From contig CAZMGT010000043.1 in assembly GCA_964565895.1 (NCBI GenBank), positions 1-34,197 of the forward strand: DNA of 34,197 bases, in the 5' to 3' direction. Of this stretch, positions 6,627 to 14,840 are shown piece after piece. Under the pieces are notes generated by a model. The model searched no databases, was not told the origin of the DNA, and saw only the letters and a program-made list of their open reading frames with translations. The DNA is from CAZMGT01 sp964565895. GTDB lineage: Bacteria > Armatimonadota > Zipacnadia > UBA1398 > CAZMGT01. Within the stretch, counting starts at the first letter, position 1. Every line of letters starts with the position of its first letter. A program made the position numbers and the translations under genes.

Positions 6627-8561
6627 ATGGCCACCTTTCGCTTTCCGGACAAGTTCGATGTTATCGTCGTCGGCGCGGGTCATGCCGGCTGCGAGGCGGG
6701 CCTTGCTGCGGCGCGCATGGGCGCGCGCACCCTCGTGCTCACGATAAACCTCGACCGCGTGGCCCACATGGCCTGCAACTGCAGCATCGGCGGCCCGGCC
6801 AAGGCGCACATCGTACGCGAAATCGACGCCCTGGGCGGCCAAATGGCCTTGGCCATCGACCGCACGCACACCCACATCCGCATGCTCAACACAAGCAAGG
6901 GGCCCGCCGTGCGCTCGCTTCGCGCCCAAGCCGACAAGCGCGCCTATGAGGCGGAGATGAAGCGCGCGCTTGAGGCACAGCCCAACCTTTGGCTCAAGCA
7001 AGCCACCGTGGACGAGGTCGCCGTGGGCGACCGCGGGGTGGAGGGCGTGGTCACGAGCACAGGAGTGATCTTTCGCGCGCCCGCGGTAATCTTAGCCACG
7101 GGAACATTTCTCGCCGCGGAGATCCACATCGGCCACCGCAGTTTCCCCCTCGGCCGCGCGGGCGACCCGGCGGCGTTTAAGCTCGCCGACTGCCTCCGCG
7201 CGCTAGGGTTTGAGACCGCGCGCTTAAAGACGGGCACCGTGCCGCGCATCCACCGCCGCTCGGTTGACTATGACAAGTGCGAGCTTCAGCCCTCGGACAC
7301 GAGCGGGTTGCACTTTTCGTTCATTACCGACCTCCCCCCGCGCGACGACCTGCTCCCCTGCCACATGGTGTGGACCAACGAGAAGACGCACCAGATCGTG
7401 CGCGACCACCTCGCCGACTCCGCGCTGTATGGGGGCAAGATCGTCGGCGTAGGGCCGCGCTATTGCCCGTCGATCGAGGCCAAGCTCGTGCGCTTTCCGG
7501 ACAAAGAGCGCCACCAGGTGTTTCTCGAGCGCGAGGGGTGGATTACCGAGGAGATATACGTACAGGGGCTGTCGAACAGCCTGCCCGAGATGGTCCAGCT
7601 AAAGATGCTCCGTTCCATTCGCGGGCTCGAGCGCGCGGAGATGACCCGCCCGGGCTATGCCGTGGAGTATGACTTCTGCCCGCCAACCCGGCTTCACGCC
7701 TCGCTGCAGACAAAGGCCATCCCCGGGCTGTTTATGGCCGGGCAGATAAACGGGACATCCGGCTATGAGGAGGCCGCGGGCCAGGGGCTTGTCGCCGGCG
7801 TCAATGCCGTGCGCTGGCTGCGCGGCGAGGAGCCGCTTATCCTCCGCCGCGACCAGGCGTATATCGGCGTGCTCATTGACGACCTTGTTACCTGCGGAAC
7901 CGACGAGCCCTATCGCATGATGACCTCGCGCGCGGAGTTTCGCCTCATCTTGCGCCACGGCAACGCCGACCTGCGCCTTACCCCCATCGGGCGCCAGTTT
8001 GGGCTTGTCGACGATGCGCGCTGGGAGGCGTTCCTGCGCCGCAAGGAGGCCATCGAGCGCGAGCTTGAGCGGCTCGAAGAGCTTGCCGTCGCCGACTGCG
8101 AGGAGACGGAGCGCTGGGCGCAGGAGGTGGGCACAGCTCCCGTCAAGCCCGGAACGCGCGCCGCGCAGCTTCTCCAGCGGCCGGAGGTAAGCTATGAGCA
8201 GCTCGTTGCCCTAGTCGGCGACGCCGGCTGCCCGCCCGATGTGCGCGAGGAAGTGGAGACGCAGATCAAATATCGCGGCTACATCGAGCGCCAGCGGCAG
8301 CAGGCCGCCCGCCTGCGCGAGATGGAGGATGTGCTCATTCCGCCGGACCTCGACTACGGATCGATCGTTGGGCTAAAGGCCGAGGCGCGGGAGAAGCTGT
8401 CGCGCATTCGCCCGGCGACCATCGGCGCGGCGAGCCGCATCCCGGGCGTGTCGCCTTCGGACGTGTCCATCCTCGCCGTGCACATTACCGCGCTTGCCCG
8501 GGCGCGCGGGCGCAGGGCCGGTCGGGGGCGCGTGAGCGCCGGTGTTTCACGTGAAACATAG
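6627..8561 (+). CDS. mnmG: tRNA uridine 5-carboxymethylaminomethyl modification enzyme MnmG (GidA)
   Basis: FAD/NADH-dependent enzyme that, with MnmE, installs the carboxymethylaminomethyl or aminomethyl group at U34 of certain tRNAs. The 644-residue product has the FAD motif VVGAGHAGCEA (14-24), a NCSIGGPAKAHIVREIDALGG block, LKTGTVPRI, GVGPRYCPSIE, GQINGTSGYEEAAGQG and TSRAEFRLILRHGNADLRL, all diagnostic of MnmG, and the C-terminal MnmE-binding helical part. The start is taken at ATG 6627 by family alignment; an in-frame ATG at 6561 (GAGG 3 nt upstream) would add 22 residues. The last five codons (VSRET) plus stop are encoded by parS site 1. Flanked by rsmG, parA and parB, the usual origin-proximal order. 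Confidence 0.96.
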   Translation: MATFRFPDKFDVIVVGAGHAGCEAGLAAARMGARTLVLTINLDRVAHMACNCSIGGPAKAHIVREIDALGGQMALAIDRTHTHIRMLNTSKGPAVRSLRAQADKRAYEAEMKRALEAQPNLWLKQATVDEVAVGDRGVEGVVTSTGVIFRAPAVILATGTFLAAEIHIGHRSFPLGRAGDPAAFKLADCLRALGFETARLKTGTVPRIHRRSVDYDKCELQPSDTSGLHFSFITDLPPRDDLLPCHMVWTNEKTHQIVRDHLADSALYGGKIVGVGPRYCPSIEAKLVRFPDKERHQVFLEREGWITEEIYVQGLSNSLPEMVQLKMLRSIRGLERAEMTRPGYAVEYDFCPPTRLHASLQTKAIPGLFMAGQINGTSGYEEAAGQGLVAGVNAVRWLRGEEPLILRRDQAYIGVLIDDLVTCGTDEPYRMMTSRAEFRLILRHGNADLRLTPIGRQFGLVDDARWEAFLRRKEAIERELERLEELAVADCEETERWAQEVGTAPVKPGTRAAQLLQRPEVSYEQLVALVGDAGCPPDVREEVETQIKYRGYIERQRQQAARLREMEDVLIPPDLDYGSIVGLKAEAREKLSRIRPATIGAASRIPGVSPSDVSILAVHITALARARGRRAGRGRVSAGVSRET

Positions 8562-9231
8562 CGCCGGCGCGCCGAGCGTTCCCCGCCGCTGGCGACGCCT
8601 CCCCCACCTACTCGCAGAGCTAAACATCCCCCTGCCCGAAGGTGCTTTGCAGCAGCTAATTATCCTCGGCGAGCGGCTGATCGAGCTTAACCCCGCGCTA
8701 AACCTCACGGCGATCGTCGAGCCGGACGAGATTTGCCTAAGGCATTTTGCGGACTCGCTGCTCCTTTTGCGCGTGGCCGAGCTTGAGGGCAAAGTGTTTC
8801 TCGACGCAGGCACGGGCGCCGGCTTCCCCGGCCTCCCGCTGGCCATCGCCAGGCCCTCGGCGAAGGCGATCCTCGTTGATTCGCGGGGCAAGCCGATAAT
8901 CTTTCTGCGCGAGGTCATCGCCGAGCTGGGGTTGGACAACGTAACCGTGCTCAGGGCGCGCGCCGAGGAGCTTTCGCCCAAGCAGACGGGGCCGGTGGAC
9001 CTTATTACCGTGCGCGCTTTGGGCAAGCTGGAGAAGGTCCTTCCCGCGCTGCGCGCGCTGCTTGCCCCCGGGGGCGAGATCTGCCTCTTTCGCGGGCCAG
9101 AAAGCGCCGCAGTGCGCGCGCAGGAGGAGAAGCTTTTGCGCGCCGCGGGCCTGCGCGAGACGCGCTCGGTAGCGGTGTCCTGCGATCGCGGGCGGTGGCA
9201 GCGGCGCTTTCTCTTTGCCGCCCCCGCCTGA
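8542..9231 (+). CDS. rsmG: 16S rRNA (guanine-N7) methyltransferase RsmG (GidB)
   Basis: Methylates G527 (E. coli numbering) of 16S rRNA using SAM. The 229-residue protein has the SAM-binding loop DAGTGAGFPGLPL (88-100), the N-terminal helical block ending in ELNPALNLTAI, HFADSL (68-73), and VDLITVRAL, all typical of RsmG. The start is GTG 8542, overlapping the 3' end of mnmG by 20 nt. The first codons (GTG TTT CAC GTG AAA CAT) are parS site 1, so another in-frame GTG at 8551 is also possible. The overlap implies cotranscription and coupling with mnmG. Confidence 0.95.
   Translation: MFHVKHSAGAPSVPRRWRRLPHLLAELNIPLPEGALQQLIILGERLIELNPALNLTAIVEPDEICLRHFADSLLLLRVAELEGKVFLDAGTGAGFPGLPLAIARPSAKAILVDSRGKPIIFLREVIAELGLDNVTVLRARAEELSPKQTGPVDLITVRALGKLEKVLPALRALLAPGGEICLFRGPESAAVRAQEEKLLRAAGLRETRSVAVSCDRGRWQRRFLFAAPA
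8543..8558. promoter_or_regulatory. parS: parS centromere site 1
   Basis: TGTTTCACGTGAAACA is a perfect match to the bacterial ParB-binding consensus and a perfect 16-bp palindrome. It is embedded in coding sequence: it encodes the MnmG C-terminus in one frame and the RsmG N-terminus in another. ParB would load here as a CTP-dependent clamp. Confidence 0.95.
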
Positions 9232-9254
9232 GATGTTTTTAGCAGGGAAGTTTT

Positions 9255-9270
9255 GGTTTCACGTGAAACA
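9255..9270. promoter_or_regulatory. parS: parS centromere site 2
   Basis: GGTTTCACGTGAAACA contains the 14-bp palindromic core GTTTCACGTGAAAC and differs from the full consensus only at the first base. It sits in the 66-nt gap between rsmG and parA, just before the parA start, so ParB binding could also autoregulate parAB. Confidence 0.93.
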
Positions 9271-9297
9271 AAGATGGGGAGGGCAAGCAAATCGCCA

Positions 9298-10071
9298 ATG
9301 CCCGCGCGGGTTATCGCCATCGTCAACCAAAAGGGCGGCGTGGGGAAGACGACCACGGCGGTGAACCTCGGCGCGGCGCTCGCCGCGGAGGACTTTCGCG
9401 TGCTCCTCGCCGACCTCGACGCCCAGGGCAACGCGACGACCGGCCTGGGGTTCGACCGCACGAAGCTTACCTGTTGCATTTACAACGTGCTCACCCAGGG
9501 CCTGCCCCTGCGCGAGGTGCTCTTGGAAACGGGCTTTGGTCCCCTAACCCTCGCCCCCGCGCGCATGGACCTTGCCGCGGCGGAGATCGAGCTTGCCCCA
9601 GTAATCGCGCGCGAGGTGCGCCTGCGCCAGGCGCTAAACGATGTCCTGGACAGCTTCGACTACATCCTCCTCGACGCCCCGCCTTCGCTGGGCATCCTAA
9701 CCATCAACTGCCTCGCCGCCGCGCACGAGGTGCTTATCCCCATCCAGTGCGAATATTACGCGCTGGAGGGGCTGTCCCAGCTTCTGACGATCATCAACAT
9801 GGTGCGCGAGGGGCTAAACCCCGCGCTGCGCATTCTCGGCGTGCTGCTTACGATGTACGACCGGCGGACGACGCTTTCCCGCGAGGTGGCCCGCGAGGTG
9901 CGCCAGCATTTTGACGGGCGGGTGTTCTCCACAATAATCCCGCGCTCGGTGCGCTTGAGCGAGGCACCGAGCCACGGGCTGCCGTGCACGACCTACGCGC
10001 CGCTTTCCCCCGGTGCGCGCAGTTACCGCTTGCTCGCCAAAGAGGTGATCGCCGTTGGGAACGAAGAGTAG
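9298..10071 (+). CDS. parA: Chromosome-partitioning ATPase ParA (Soj)
   Basis: Deviant Walker-A ATPase that binds DNA non-specifically when ATP-bound and drives origin segregation with ParB/parS. The 257-residue product has KGGVGKTT (12-19), DLDAQGNATTGLG (39-51), LLDAPPSLG (Walker B region) and the C-terminal IPRSVRLSEAPSHG signature of chromosomal Soj proteins. Start: ATG 9298 matches the usual family N-terminus (RVIAIVNQKGG) and follows GGGGAGGG at a long 14-nt spacing; ATG 9274 and TTG 9253 are in frame but would place the ribosome-binding site inside parS site 2. The 3' end overlaps parB by 17 nt. Confidence 0.95.
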   Translation: MPARVIAIVNQKGGVGKTTTAVNLGAALAAEDFRVLLADLDAQGNATTGLGFDRTKLTCCIYNVLTQGLPLREVLLETGFGPLTLAPARMDLAAAEIELAPVIAREVRLRQALNDVLDSFDYILLDAPPSLGILTINCLAAAHEVLIPIQCEYYALEGLSQLLTIINMVREGLNPALRILGVLLTMYDRRTTLSREVAREVRQHFDGRVFSTIIPRSVRLSEAPSHGLPCTTYAPLSPGARSYRLLAKEVIAVGNEE

Positions 10072-10957
10072 GGGACTGGGAAGAGGGCTGGACTCGCTCA
10101 TTCCGCGCCCCACGCCGACCGACGCCCCCCAGGGGCCGGTGCGCCACCTGCGCGTGGACGAAATCCGCCCCAACCCCTATCAGCCGCGCGCGCCGGCCGC
10201 GGACGAGACGCTTAGCGAGCTGGCGAAGTCCATTCGCACGCACGGGGTGCTCCAGCCGGTAATCGTGCGGCGGACGGCGGCGGGGTATGAGCTAGCCGCG
10301 GGGGAGCGGCGCTGGCGCGCGGCGCAGCTCGCCGGGCTCAGCGTTATCCCGGCGATCGTGCGCAGCTATACCGACGAGCAGATGCTCCAGGTGGCCCTTG
10401 TCGAAAACCTCCAGCGCGAGGACATAAACCCGATTGATGCCGCGAAGGCCTACCACCGGCTGGCGGAGGAGTTCGGCTTAAGCCACGACGACATCGCGGA
10501 GATCGTGGGCAAGAGCCGCGTGGCGGTGTCTAACACGTTGCGGCTGCTCAAGCTGCCCGCGGAGGTGCAGGAGAGGATTCGCGCGGGGCACCTAAGCGAG
10601 GGGCACGGCAGGGCCCTTCTTGCCCTAGACAGCCCGGCGGCGATCTTGGAGATGGCCGCGCGGATCGAGCGCGAGGGGCTTTCCGTAAGGGAGACGGAGC
10701 GGCAGATACGGCGGATGCAGCGCGCGGGCGGCCTCGCCCAGGCGCCGGTGCGCCAGCCGCGCGACCCGCACCTTTCGGAGCTGGAGCAGGAGCTGCAGCG
10801 CATCTTGGGCACGCGCGTCGAGGTGCGCCACAGGCGCGGCGGCCGCGGGACGATCGTTATCTCCTACTTCTCGCTCGACGAGCTAAAGCGGCTGAGCGAG
10901 CTGCTTTGCTCGCTGGGGCGCGCGGTGTCCGTCCGCCGGGCGAGCAGCGATGAGTAG
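10055..10957 (+). CDS. parB: Chromosome-partitioning protein ParB (Spo0J)
   Basis: CTPase clamp that loads at parS and spreads on DNA. The 300-residue protein begins with the ParA-stimulating peptide region (SRGLGRGLDSLIP), then NPYQPR (40-45, box I), GERRWRAAQ (83-91, CTP-binding box II), the VALVENLQREDINPIDAAKAY block, a helix-turn-helix (LSHDDIAEIVGKSRVAVSNTLRLLKLP), and a C-terminal dimerisation domain after about 240. The start is TTG 10055: GAGGTGAT lies 5 nt upstream inside parA, an excellent ribosome-binding site, and this start gives the conserved N-terminus. It overlaps parA by 17 nt and aroE by 8 nt, indicating a coupled operon. Confidence 0.96.
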   Translation: MGTKSRGLGRGLDSLIPRPTPTDAPQGPVRHLRVDEIRPNPYQPRAPAADETLSELAKSIRTHGVLQPVIVRRTAAGYELAAGERRWRAAQLAGLSVIPAIVRSYTDEQMLQVALVENLQREDINPIDAAKAYHRLAEEFGLSHDDIAEIVGKSRVAVSNTLRLLKLPAEVQERIRAGHLSEGHGRALLALDSPAAILEMAARIEREGLSVRETERQIRRMQRAGGLAQAPVRQPRDPHLSELEQELQRILGTRVEVRHRRGGRGTIVISYFSLDELKRLSELLCSLGRAVSVRRASSDE

Positions 10958-11849
10958 CGACTACGAGCAAATCGGCCTCCCGCCGCTTGTTACGGGGACG
11001 ACGAAGGTCGTCGGCGTAATGGGCCACCCGGTAAAGCACTCCCTTTCGCCCCCAATGCACAACGCGGCGTTTCGCGCGCTGGGGCTGGACTTTTGCTATG
11101 TCCCGTTCGACGTGCCGCGGGAGAAGGTCGCCGACGCTCTCCGCGGCCTGCTTGCCCTGGGCGCGGTGGGCACGAACGTGACCATCCCCCTAAAACAGGC
11201 GGCGTTTGAGGCGATGGACCGCGTAAGCGAGCACGCCGCGGCCCTCGGGGTAGTGAACACTGTCGTCTGCGCCGGCGAGGAGCTTGTGGGCGACAACACC
11301 GACGGCCCTGGATTCCTGCGCTCGCTCGACGAAGAGGGGGTGGACCCCGCGGGGCGGGACATCGTCATTTTGGGCGCGGGGGGTGCGGCGAAGGCCATCG
11401 CCCACGCGCTTGCCGAGCGCCGGCCGGCGCGGCTGACCATCGCCGCGCGGCGGCCGGAGCAGGTCGAGGAAACGGTTGCCGGCGTGGCGCGCAGGTTCCC
11501 CGATGTTCCCGTGGAGGGCGCTGACCTGCTCGACCCCCGACAGATGAACGCCCTGTGCCTCAAGGCGGAGATGGTCGTTAACGCCACGCCGCTGGGGATG
11601 TATCCGGAGGACCAGGCCATGCCGCCGGTGCCCGAGGAGGCCCTGCACCCCGGGCAGGTGGTCTGCGACATCGTCTACCGCCCCCTGGAGACGCTGCTTA
11701 TGCGCCGCGCGCGAGCGCGCGGGTGCCAGGTTGTCGGAGGCGCGGGGATGCTCGTCCACCAGGGGGCGATCGCCTTTGAGCAGTGGACGGGTGTTGCCGC
11801 GCCGGTGGAGGTAATGCGCCGGGCGCTGCTCGCTCAGCTTCGCCAATAG
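10950..11849 (+). CDS. aroE: Shikimate dehydrogenase
   Basis: NADP-dependent reduction of 3-dehydroshikimate to shikimate in chorismate synthesis. The 299-residue protein has SLSP (31-34), NVTIPLK with catalytic K82, NTDGPGF with catalytic D118, the nucleotide loop GAGGAAK (142-148), VVNATPLGM and the C-terminal GGAGMLVHQGAIAFEQWTG. ATG 10950 overlaps the end of parB by 8 nt, so it is the last gene of the gid-par transcript. It converges on the GH127 gene with only 25 nt between the stops; no T-tract terminator is visible there. Confidence 0.96.
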   Translation: MSSDYEQIGLPPLVTGTTKVVGVMGHPVKHSLSPPMHNAAFRALGLDFCYVPFDVPREKVADALRGLLALGAVGTNVTIPLKQAAFEAMDRVSEHAAALGVVNTVVCAGEELVGDNTDGPGFLRSLDEEGVDPAGRDIVILGAGGAAKAIAHALAERRPARLTIAARRPEQVEETVAGVARRFPDVPVEGADLLDPRQMNALCLKAEMVVNATPLGMYPEDQAMPPVPEEALHPGQVVCDIVYRPLETLLMRRARARGCQVVGGAGMLVHQGAIAFEQWTGVAAPVEVMRRALLAQLRQ

Positions 11850-11874
11850 GGGCGCGGGGCCGCTCGCGGGCGGG

Positions 11875-13935
11875 CTAGGGGACGTTGGCCAGGGGAATCC
11901 ACACCGTCATCTCCGACACGCCGCGGTTTGCCCAGGCGAAGTAGGGGATAAGGCGAATGTTTATGCGCTCGCTGGGCGCGGGGGAAAGCGGGCGATAGAG
12001 CCTGCCTCTCCACTGGCCCAGGGGGACGCGCAGAGCCTCGCCCTCGAGCACAACCACGCCCCCGAGCAGGTCCGGGGCAAAGCGCGCGGTGAGCTTTACG
12101 TGCGCGGGCAGGCGCACCTCCCACACGCTCACGCCCTGGGGCAGGTCTGGCGACTCGAGGCAATAGACGATCGGCCCGCGCATTACGCAAACCTGGCCGC
12201 GCAGCTCCTCCACGCGCGGGTGAGCCTCGACCAGTCGCGGCTCCATGGGCAGGACAAGGCGCACGCGATCGCCCGCGGACCACTTTCGCTGAAGCTTAAG
12301 GTACGTCCCCGGCACCGGCGCAGGCTCAACCGGCGCGCCGTTTACGGTGGCCTGCGCCCCCTCGGCCCAGCCGGGAACGCGCAAGAGCAGAGCAAACGGC
12401 CGCTGCGGGGCGCGCGCGAAGCTCAGCTCGATCTCCCCGCTCCACGGGTAGTCGGTCTCTTGGGCGAGCTCCACTTCCGAGCCGTCGGGAAGCTGCCCGC
12501 GGAACGTGCTCGCGCCGTAAAGGTTAACCCACAGGCCATCGTCGGACACGCCATACATCCACCCGCGGAGCTTGGCGATGGTGCGCAGGAGGTTTGACGG
12601 GCAGCAAATGTGCCGCCGGCCGGGCTGAAAGCGCTCGTAGGCGTCGTTGGAGAGCAGGCGGTGCTCGCGCCCATACCAGCGCAGAACGTTGGTATAAAAC
12701 CAGCTTTTGCCGTTAAGCCCAATGCCGGAGAGGATGGAGTTATATAGCTGGCGCTCCATGACGTCGGCAAACCGCGCCTCGCCGGTGATTTGCAACATGC
12801 GCCAGTTCCACATCGTGCAGCCGATCTGCGCGCAGGTCTCGTTATAAGCGGTGCTGTTGGGCAGGAAATAGGGCGGCCCGGCGGCCTCGTGGACGTCGTG
12901 CGCGGCCCACAGGTTGTCGCGAATGGAAAGGCCGCGGTGCAGCGCGCACACGCCGCCGGTAACGTACATCTTCTTCTCCGTAAGGTCGTGCCACAGGCGG
13001 TCGAGCGCTTCGAGGAGCGAGCGGTCGCCGGTTTCCATGTAGACATCGGCGGCGCCCGCGTAAAGGTAGGTGAAAAACACAGCGTGGCCGACAACCTGCG
13101 TTTCCTTGCGCAGGGGGACGAAATCTTGATTAAGGTCGGTTCCCCCGGGGACCGTGCCCCGGCGGTCGACGAACGCTTTGGCCAGGTCGAGATACCTTTT
13201 TTCGCCGGTGGTGCGGTAGAGCTCGACGAGGGCCATGATGATCGAGGGGTTTAGCGGAAAGTGGGCGAGCTCGGGCTTGGTCTCGATAAACAGCGGATAA
13301 AGGTAGTCGGCGACCTTGCGGGCGATGGCCAGGAAGTTGTCCTTTCCCGTCATGCGGTGGTGGATGCACGCCGCTGTAATCAGGTGGCCCATGACATAAA
13401 GCTCGTGATGCCGTGGGTTCTGAAACCTCTTCCAGCCGCGGAGGGTGATTTGCGTGGCGATGTAGCCATCGGGCTGCTGTGCGCGGCGGATGATGTCGAT
13501 AACCTCATCCATGCGGCGGTCGAGCTGTTTGTCGCCTGTCGCACGGAAGACATATGAGGCAGCTTCGAGCCACTTGTAGACCCACTCGTCCTGCCAATGC
13601 GTGCCTGCGAACTCGCCCTGCTCCAGGCCGGCGGCGATGCGCAGGTTGGTTAGCGCATGGCCCACGTTGGGGTCGCTGAGCAGGTTCCACAGGTGGGGCA
13701 GGGTGACGGAGCGGCATTGCTCAAAGCGCTCGGCCCAGAAGCCGTGGGTGAGCTCTACCGAGGAGAAATCCACGCTGCGCATGGTGCAAAACGGGCTGTT
13801 TTGCGTTTTGGTAAGGCCGAAGTCGTGCGTAGGGGTTGTCGGGGGCGGGGCAGCCACGGCGATCACCTCGCGGCAGATAAATATATATAGGAATACGGCT
13901 AAAACATAAGCATATGAGACGACCCTGCCATACAT
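11875..13935 (-). CDS. GH127 (DUF1680) family glycosidase, beta-L-arabinofuranosidase-like, exported
   Basis: The family founder HypBA1 removes beta-L-arabinofuranose from plant hydroxyproline-rich glycans using a zinc-bound cysteine nucleophile. This 686-residue protein has a signal peptide (hydrophobic YAYVLAVFLYIFI, residues 8-20), an (alpha/alpha)6-barrel pattern (LTHGFW, GTHWQDEWVYKWLEAASY, QQPDGYI, HHELYVMGHLITAA, ETQVVGHAVFFTYL, YVTGG), then NETCA with E366 and C368, and RRHICCP with C444/C445. The spacing matches the HypBA1 zinc ligands (E..C, then CC about 76 residues on), so it is probably active. The end is beta-sandwich (LLLRVPGWAEGA, VCVMRGPIVYCLE). ATG 13935 follows GGAGGTG by 7 nt. 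It is the last gene of a three-gene operon with the DUF89 and GH42-like genes. Confidence 0.92.
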   Translation of the reverse strand: MYGRVVSYAYVLAVFLYIFICREVIAVAAPPPTTPTHDFGLTKTQNSPFCTMRSVDFSSVELTHGFWAERFEQCRSVTLPHLWNLLSDPNVGHALTNLRIAAGLEQGEFAGTHWQDEWVYKWLEAASYVFRATGDKQLDRRMDEVIDIIRRAQQPDGYIATQITLRGWKRFQNPRHHELYVMGHLITAACIHHRMTGKDNFLAIARKVADYLYPLFIETKPELAHFPLNPSIIMALVELYRTTGEKRYLDLAKAFVDRRGTVPGGTDLNQDFVPLRKETQVVGHAVFFTYLYAGAADVYMETGDRSLLEALDRLWHDLTEKKMYVTGGVCALHRGLSIRDNLWAAHDVHEAAGPPYFLPNSTAYNETCAQIGCTMWNWRMLQITGEARFADVMERQLYNSILSGIGLNGKSWFYTNVLRWYGREHRLLSNDAYERFQPGRRHICCPSNLLRTIAKLRGWMYGVSDDGLWVNLYGASTFRGQLPDGSEVELAQETDYPWSGEIELSFARAPQRPFALLLRVPGWAEGAQATVNGAPVEPAPVPGTYLKLQRKWSAGDRVRLVLPMEPRLVEAHPRVEELRGQVCVMRGPIVYCLESPDLPQGVSVWEVRLPAHVKLTARFAPDLLGGVVVLEGEALRVPLGQWRGRLYRPLSPAPSERINIRLIPYFAWANRGVSEMTVWIPLANVP

Positions 13936-13961
13936 CGCCGCCCACCTCCGGCGCAGAGCGG

Positions 13962-14825
13962 CTATCCTCCGCAGCACTTTGGCTTAAGCACAAAGTCGCC
14001 CACCGCGCACCCCACATCGCGCGCGACCACCGGGCACTTCGCGCAGAGCAAAAACCACGTCGGCTTGTCCAGCTCGGTCACCGTCTCATAGTTTGCCTGG
14101 CCCTTGGAGATAAGCAGGTCAGCCTCCTCTAGCCGCTGGCGAAACTCCGCGGAGCAACTGTCCAAAAAAATCCCCACGGCGTCGGAGCCGGTATCGATTA
14201 CCTCGACCAGGTCCGTCAGGCCAACCATTTGCGCGTCGTCCATCGTCGCGTCGTTTATCGCCGGCGCTCCGCGGACGACCACGGTCACTTTCTCCCGCGG
14301 CAAAAGCTCGATGAGCAGCTTGTCGAACACGATCTCGCCCGCGTTGTCGGCGAGGTAAAGAATGCGCCCCGCGCGGGCGAGCGAGCGGGCGAACTGCTCC
14401 GCCGTGCCGCCGAACAACGGAGCGCGCAGCGAGTTTTCGATCGTCTCCCACACCTTCTCCTGGTCTACGTGCGAGGCCGCGCCGAGGTCGATAATGTTGC
14501 CGGCAGCAGCCAGGCGCAGGGCGGCGTCGAGGGGGCTTGCCGCGCACTCAACCCGGCGCTTGAGCTCCGGGTAAAGCTCGAGCGCCGCGCGGTTAAACTG
14601 CTCCTTGGCCTTGCGGTAGGGATCGGGGTTGCCCGTGAGCTTCTTTACCAGCCGGTGCGTAAGCTGCGCCATGCGCGCGGGCGGCTCGCGATAGTCCATC
14701 TCCCAGGACAGGCGCAGCGTCTCACGCACCACGCGCTCGTGAACGGCGATATCGTCGGTGGCCATACGTGCGGCGTCGATCGCCTGGCGGATGAAACATG
14801 GGACACAATCCAGGTAGGTCTTCAT
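13962..14825 (-). CDS. DUF89/ARMT1-like damage-control phosphatase
   Basis: Members of this family are metal-dependent phosphatases acting on phosphometabolites; the physiological substrate of the prokaryotic subfamily is not settled. The 287-residue protein has the subfamily marks: N-terminal CVPCFIRQA (C7, C10), GNIIDLGA (109-116), LADNAGEIVFDKLLIE (158-173, with D160/N161 at the metal site), RGAPAINDAT (185-194, N191/D192) and ISKGQANYETV (239-249, K241). There are also cysteines at 261/264 and 284/285, pairs that could bind a metal or structural zinc. ATG 14825 follows the GH42-like stop by 15 nt and precedes the GH127 gene by 26 nt. Placed between two hydrolases, it may clear a sugar phosphate from their pathway (inference). 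Confidence 0.88.
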   Translation of the reverse strand: MKTYLDCVPCFIRQAIDAARMATDDIAVHERVVRETLRLSWEMDYREPPARMAQLTHRLVKKLTGNPDPYRKAKEQFNRAALELYPELKRRVECAASPLDAALRLAAAGNIIDLGAASHVDQEKVWETIENSLRAPLFGGTAEQFARSLARAGRILYLADNAGEIVFDKLLIELLPREKVTVVVRGAPAINDATMDDAQMVGLTDLVEVIDTGSDAVGIFLDSCSAEFRQRLEEADLLISKGQANYETVTELDKPTWFLLCAKCPVVARDVGCAVGDFVLKPKCCGG

Positions 14826-14840
14826 CGCTCTCCCAGTCGT

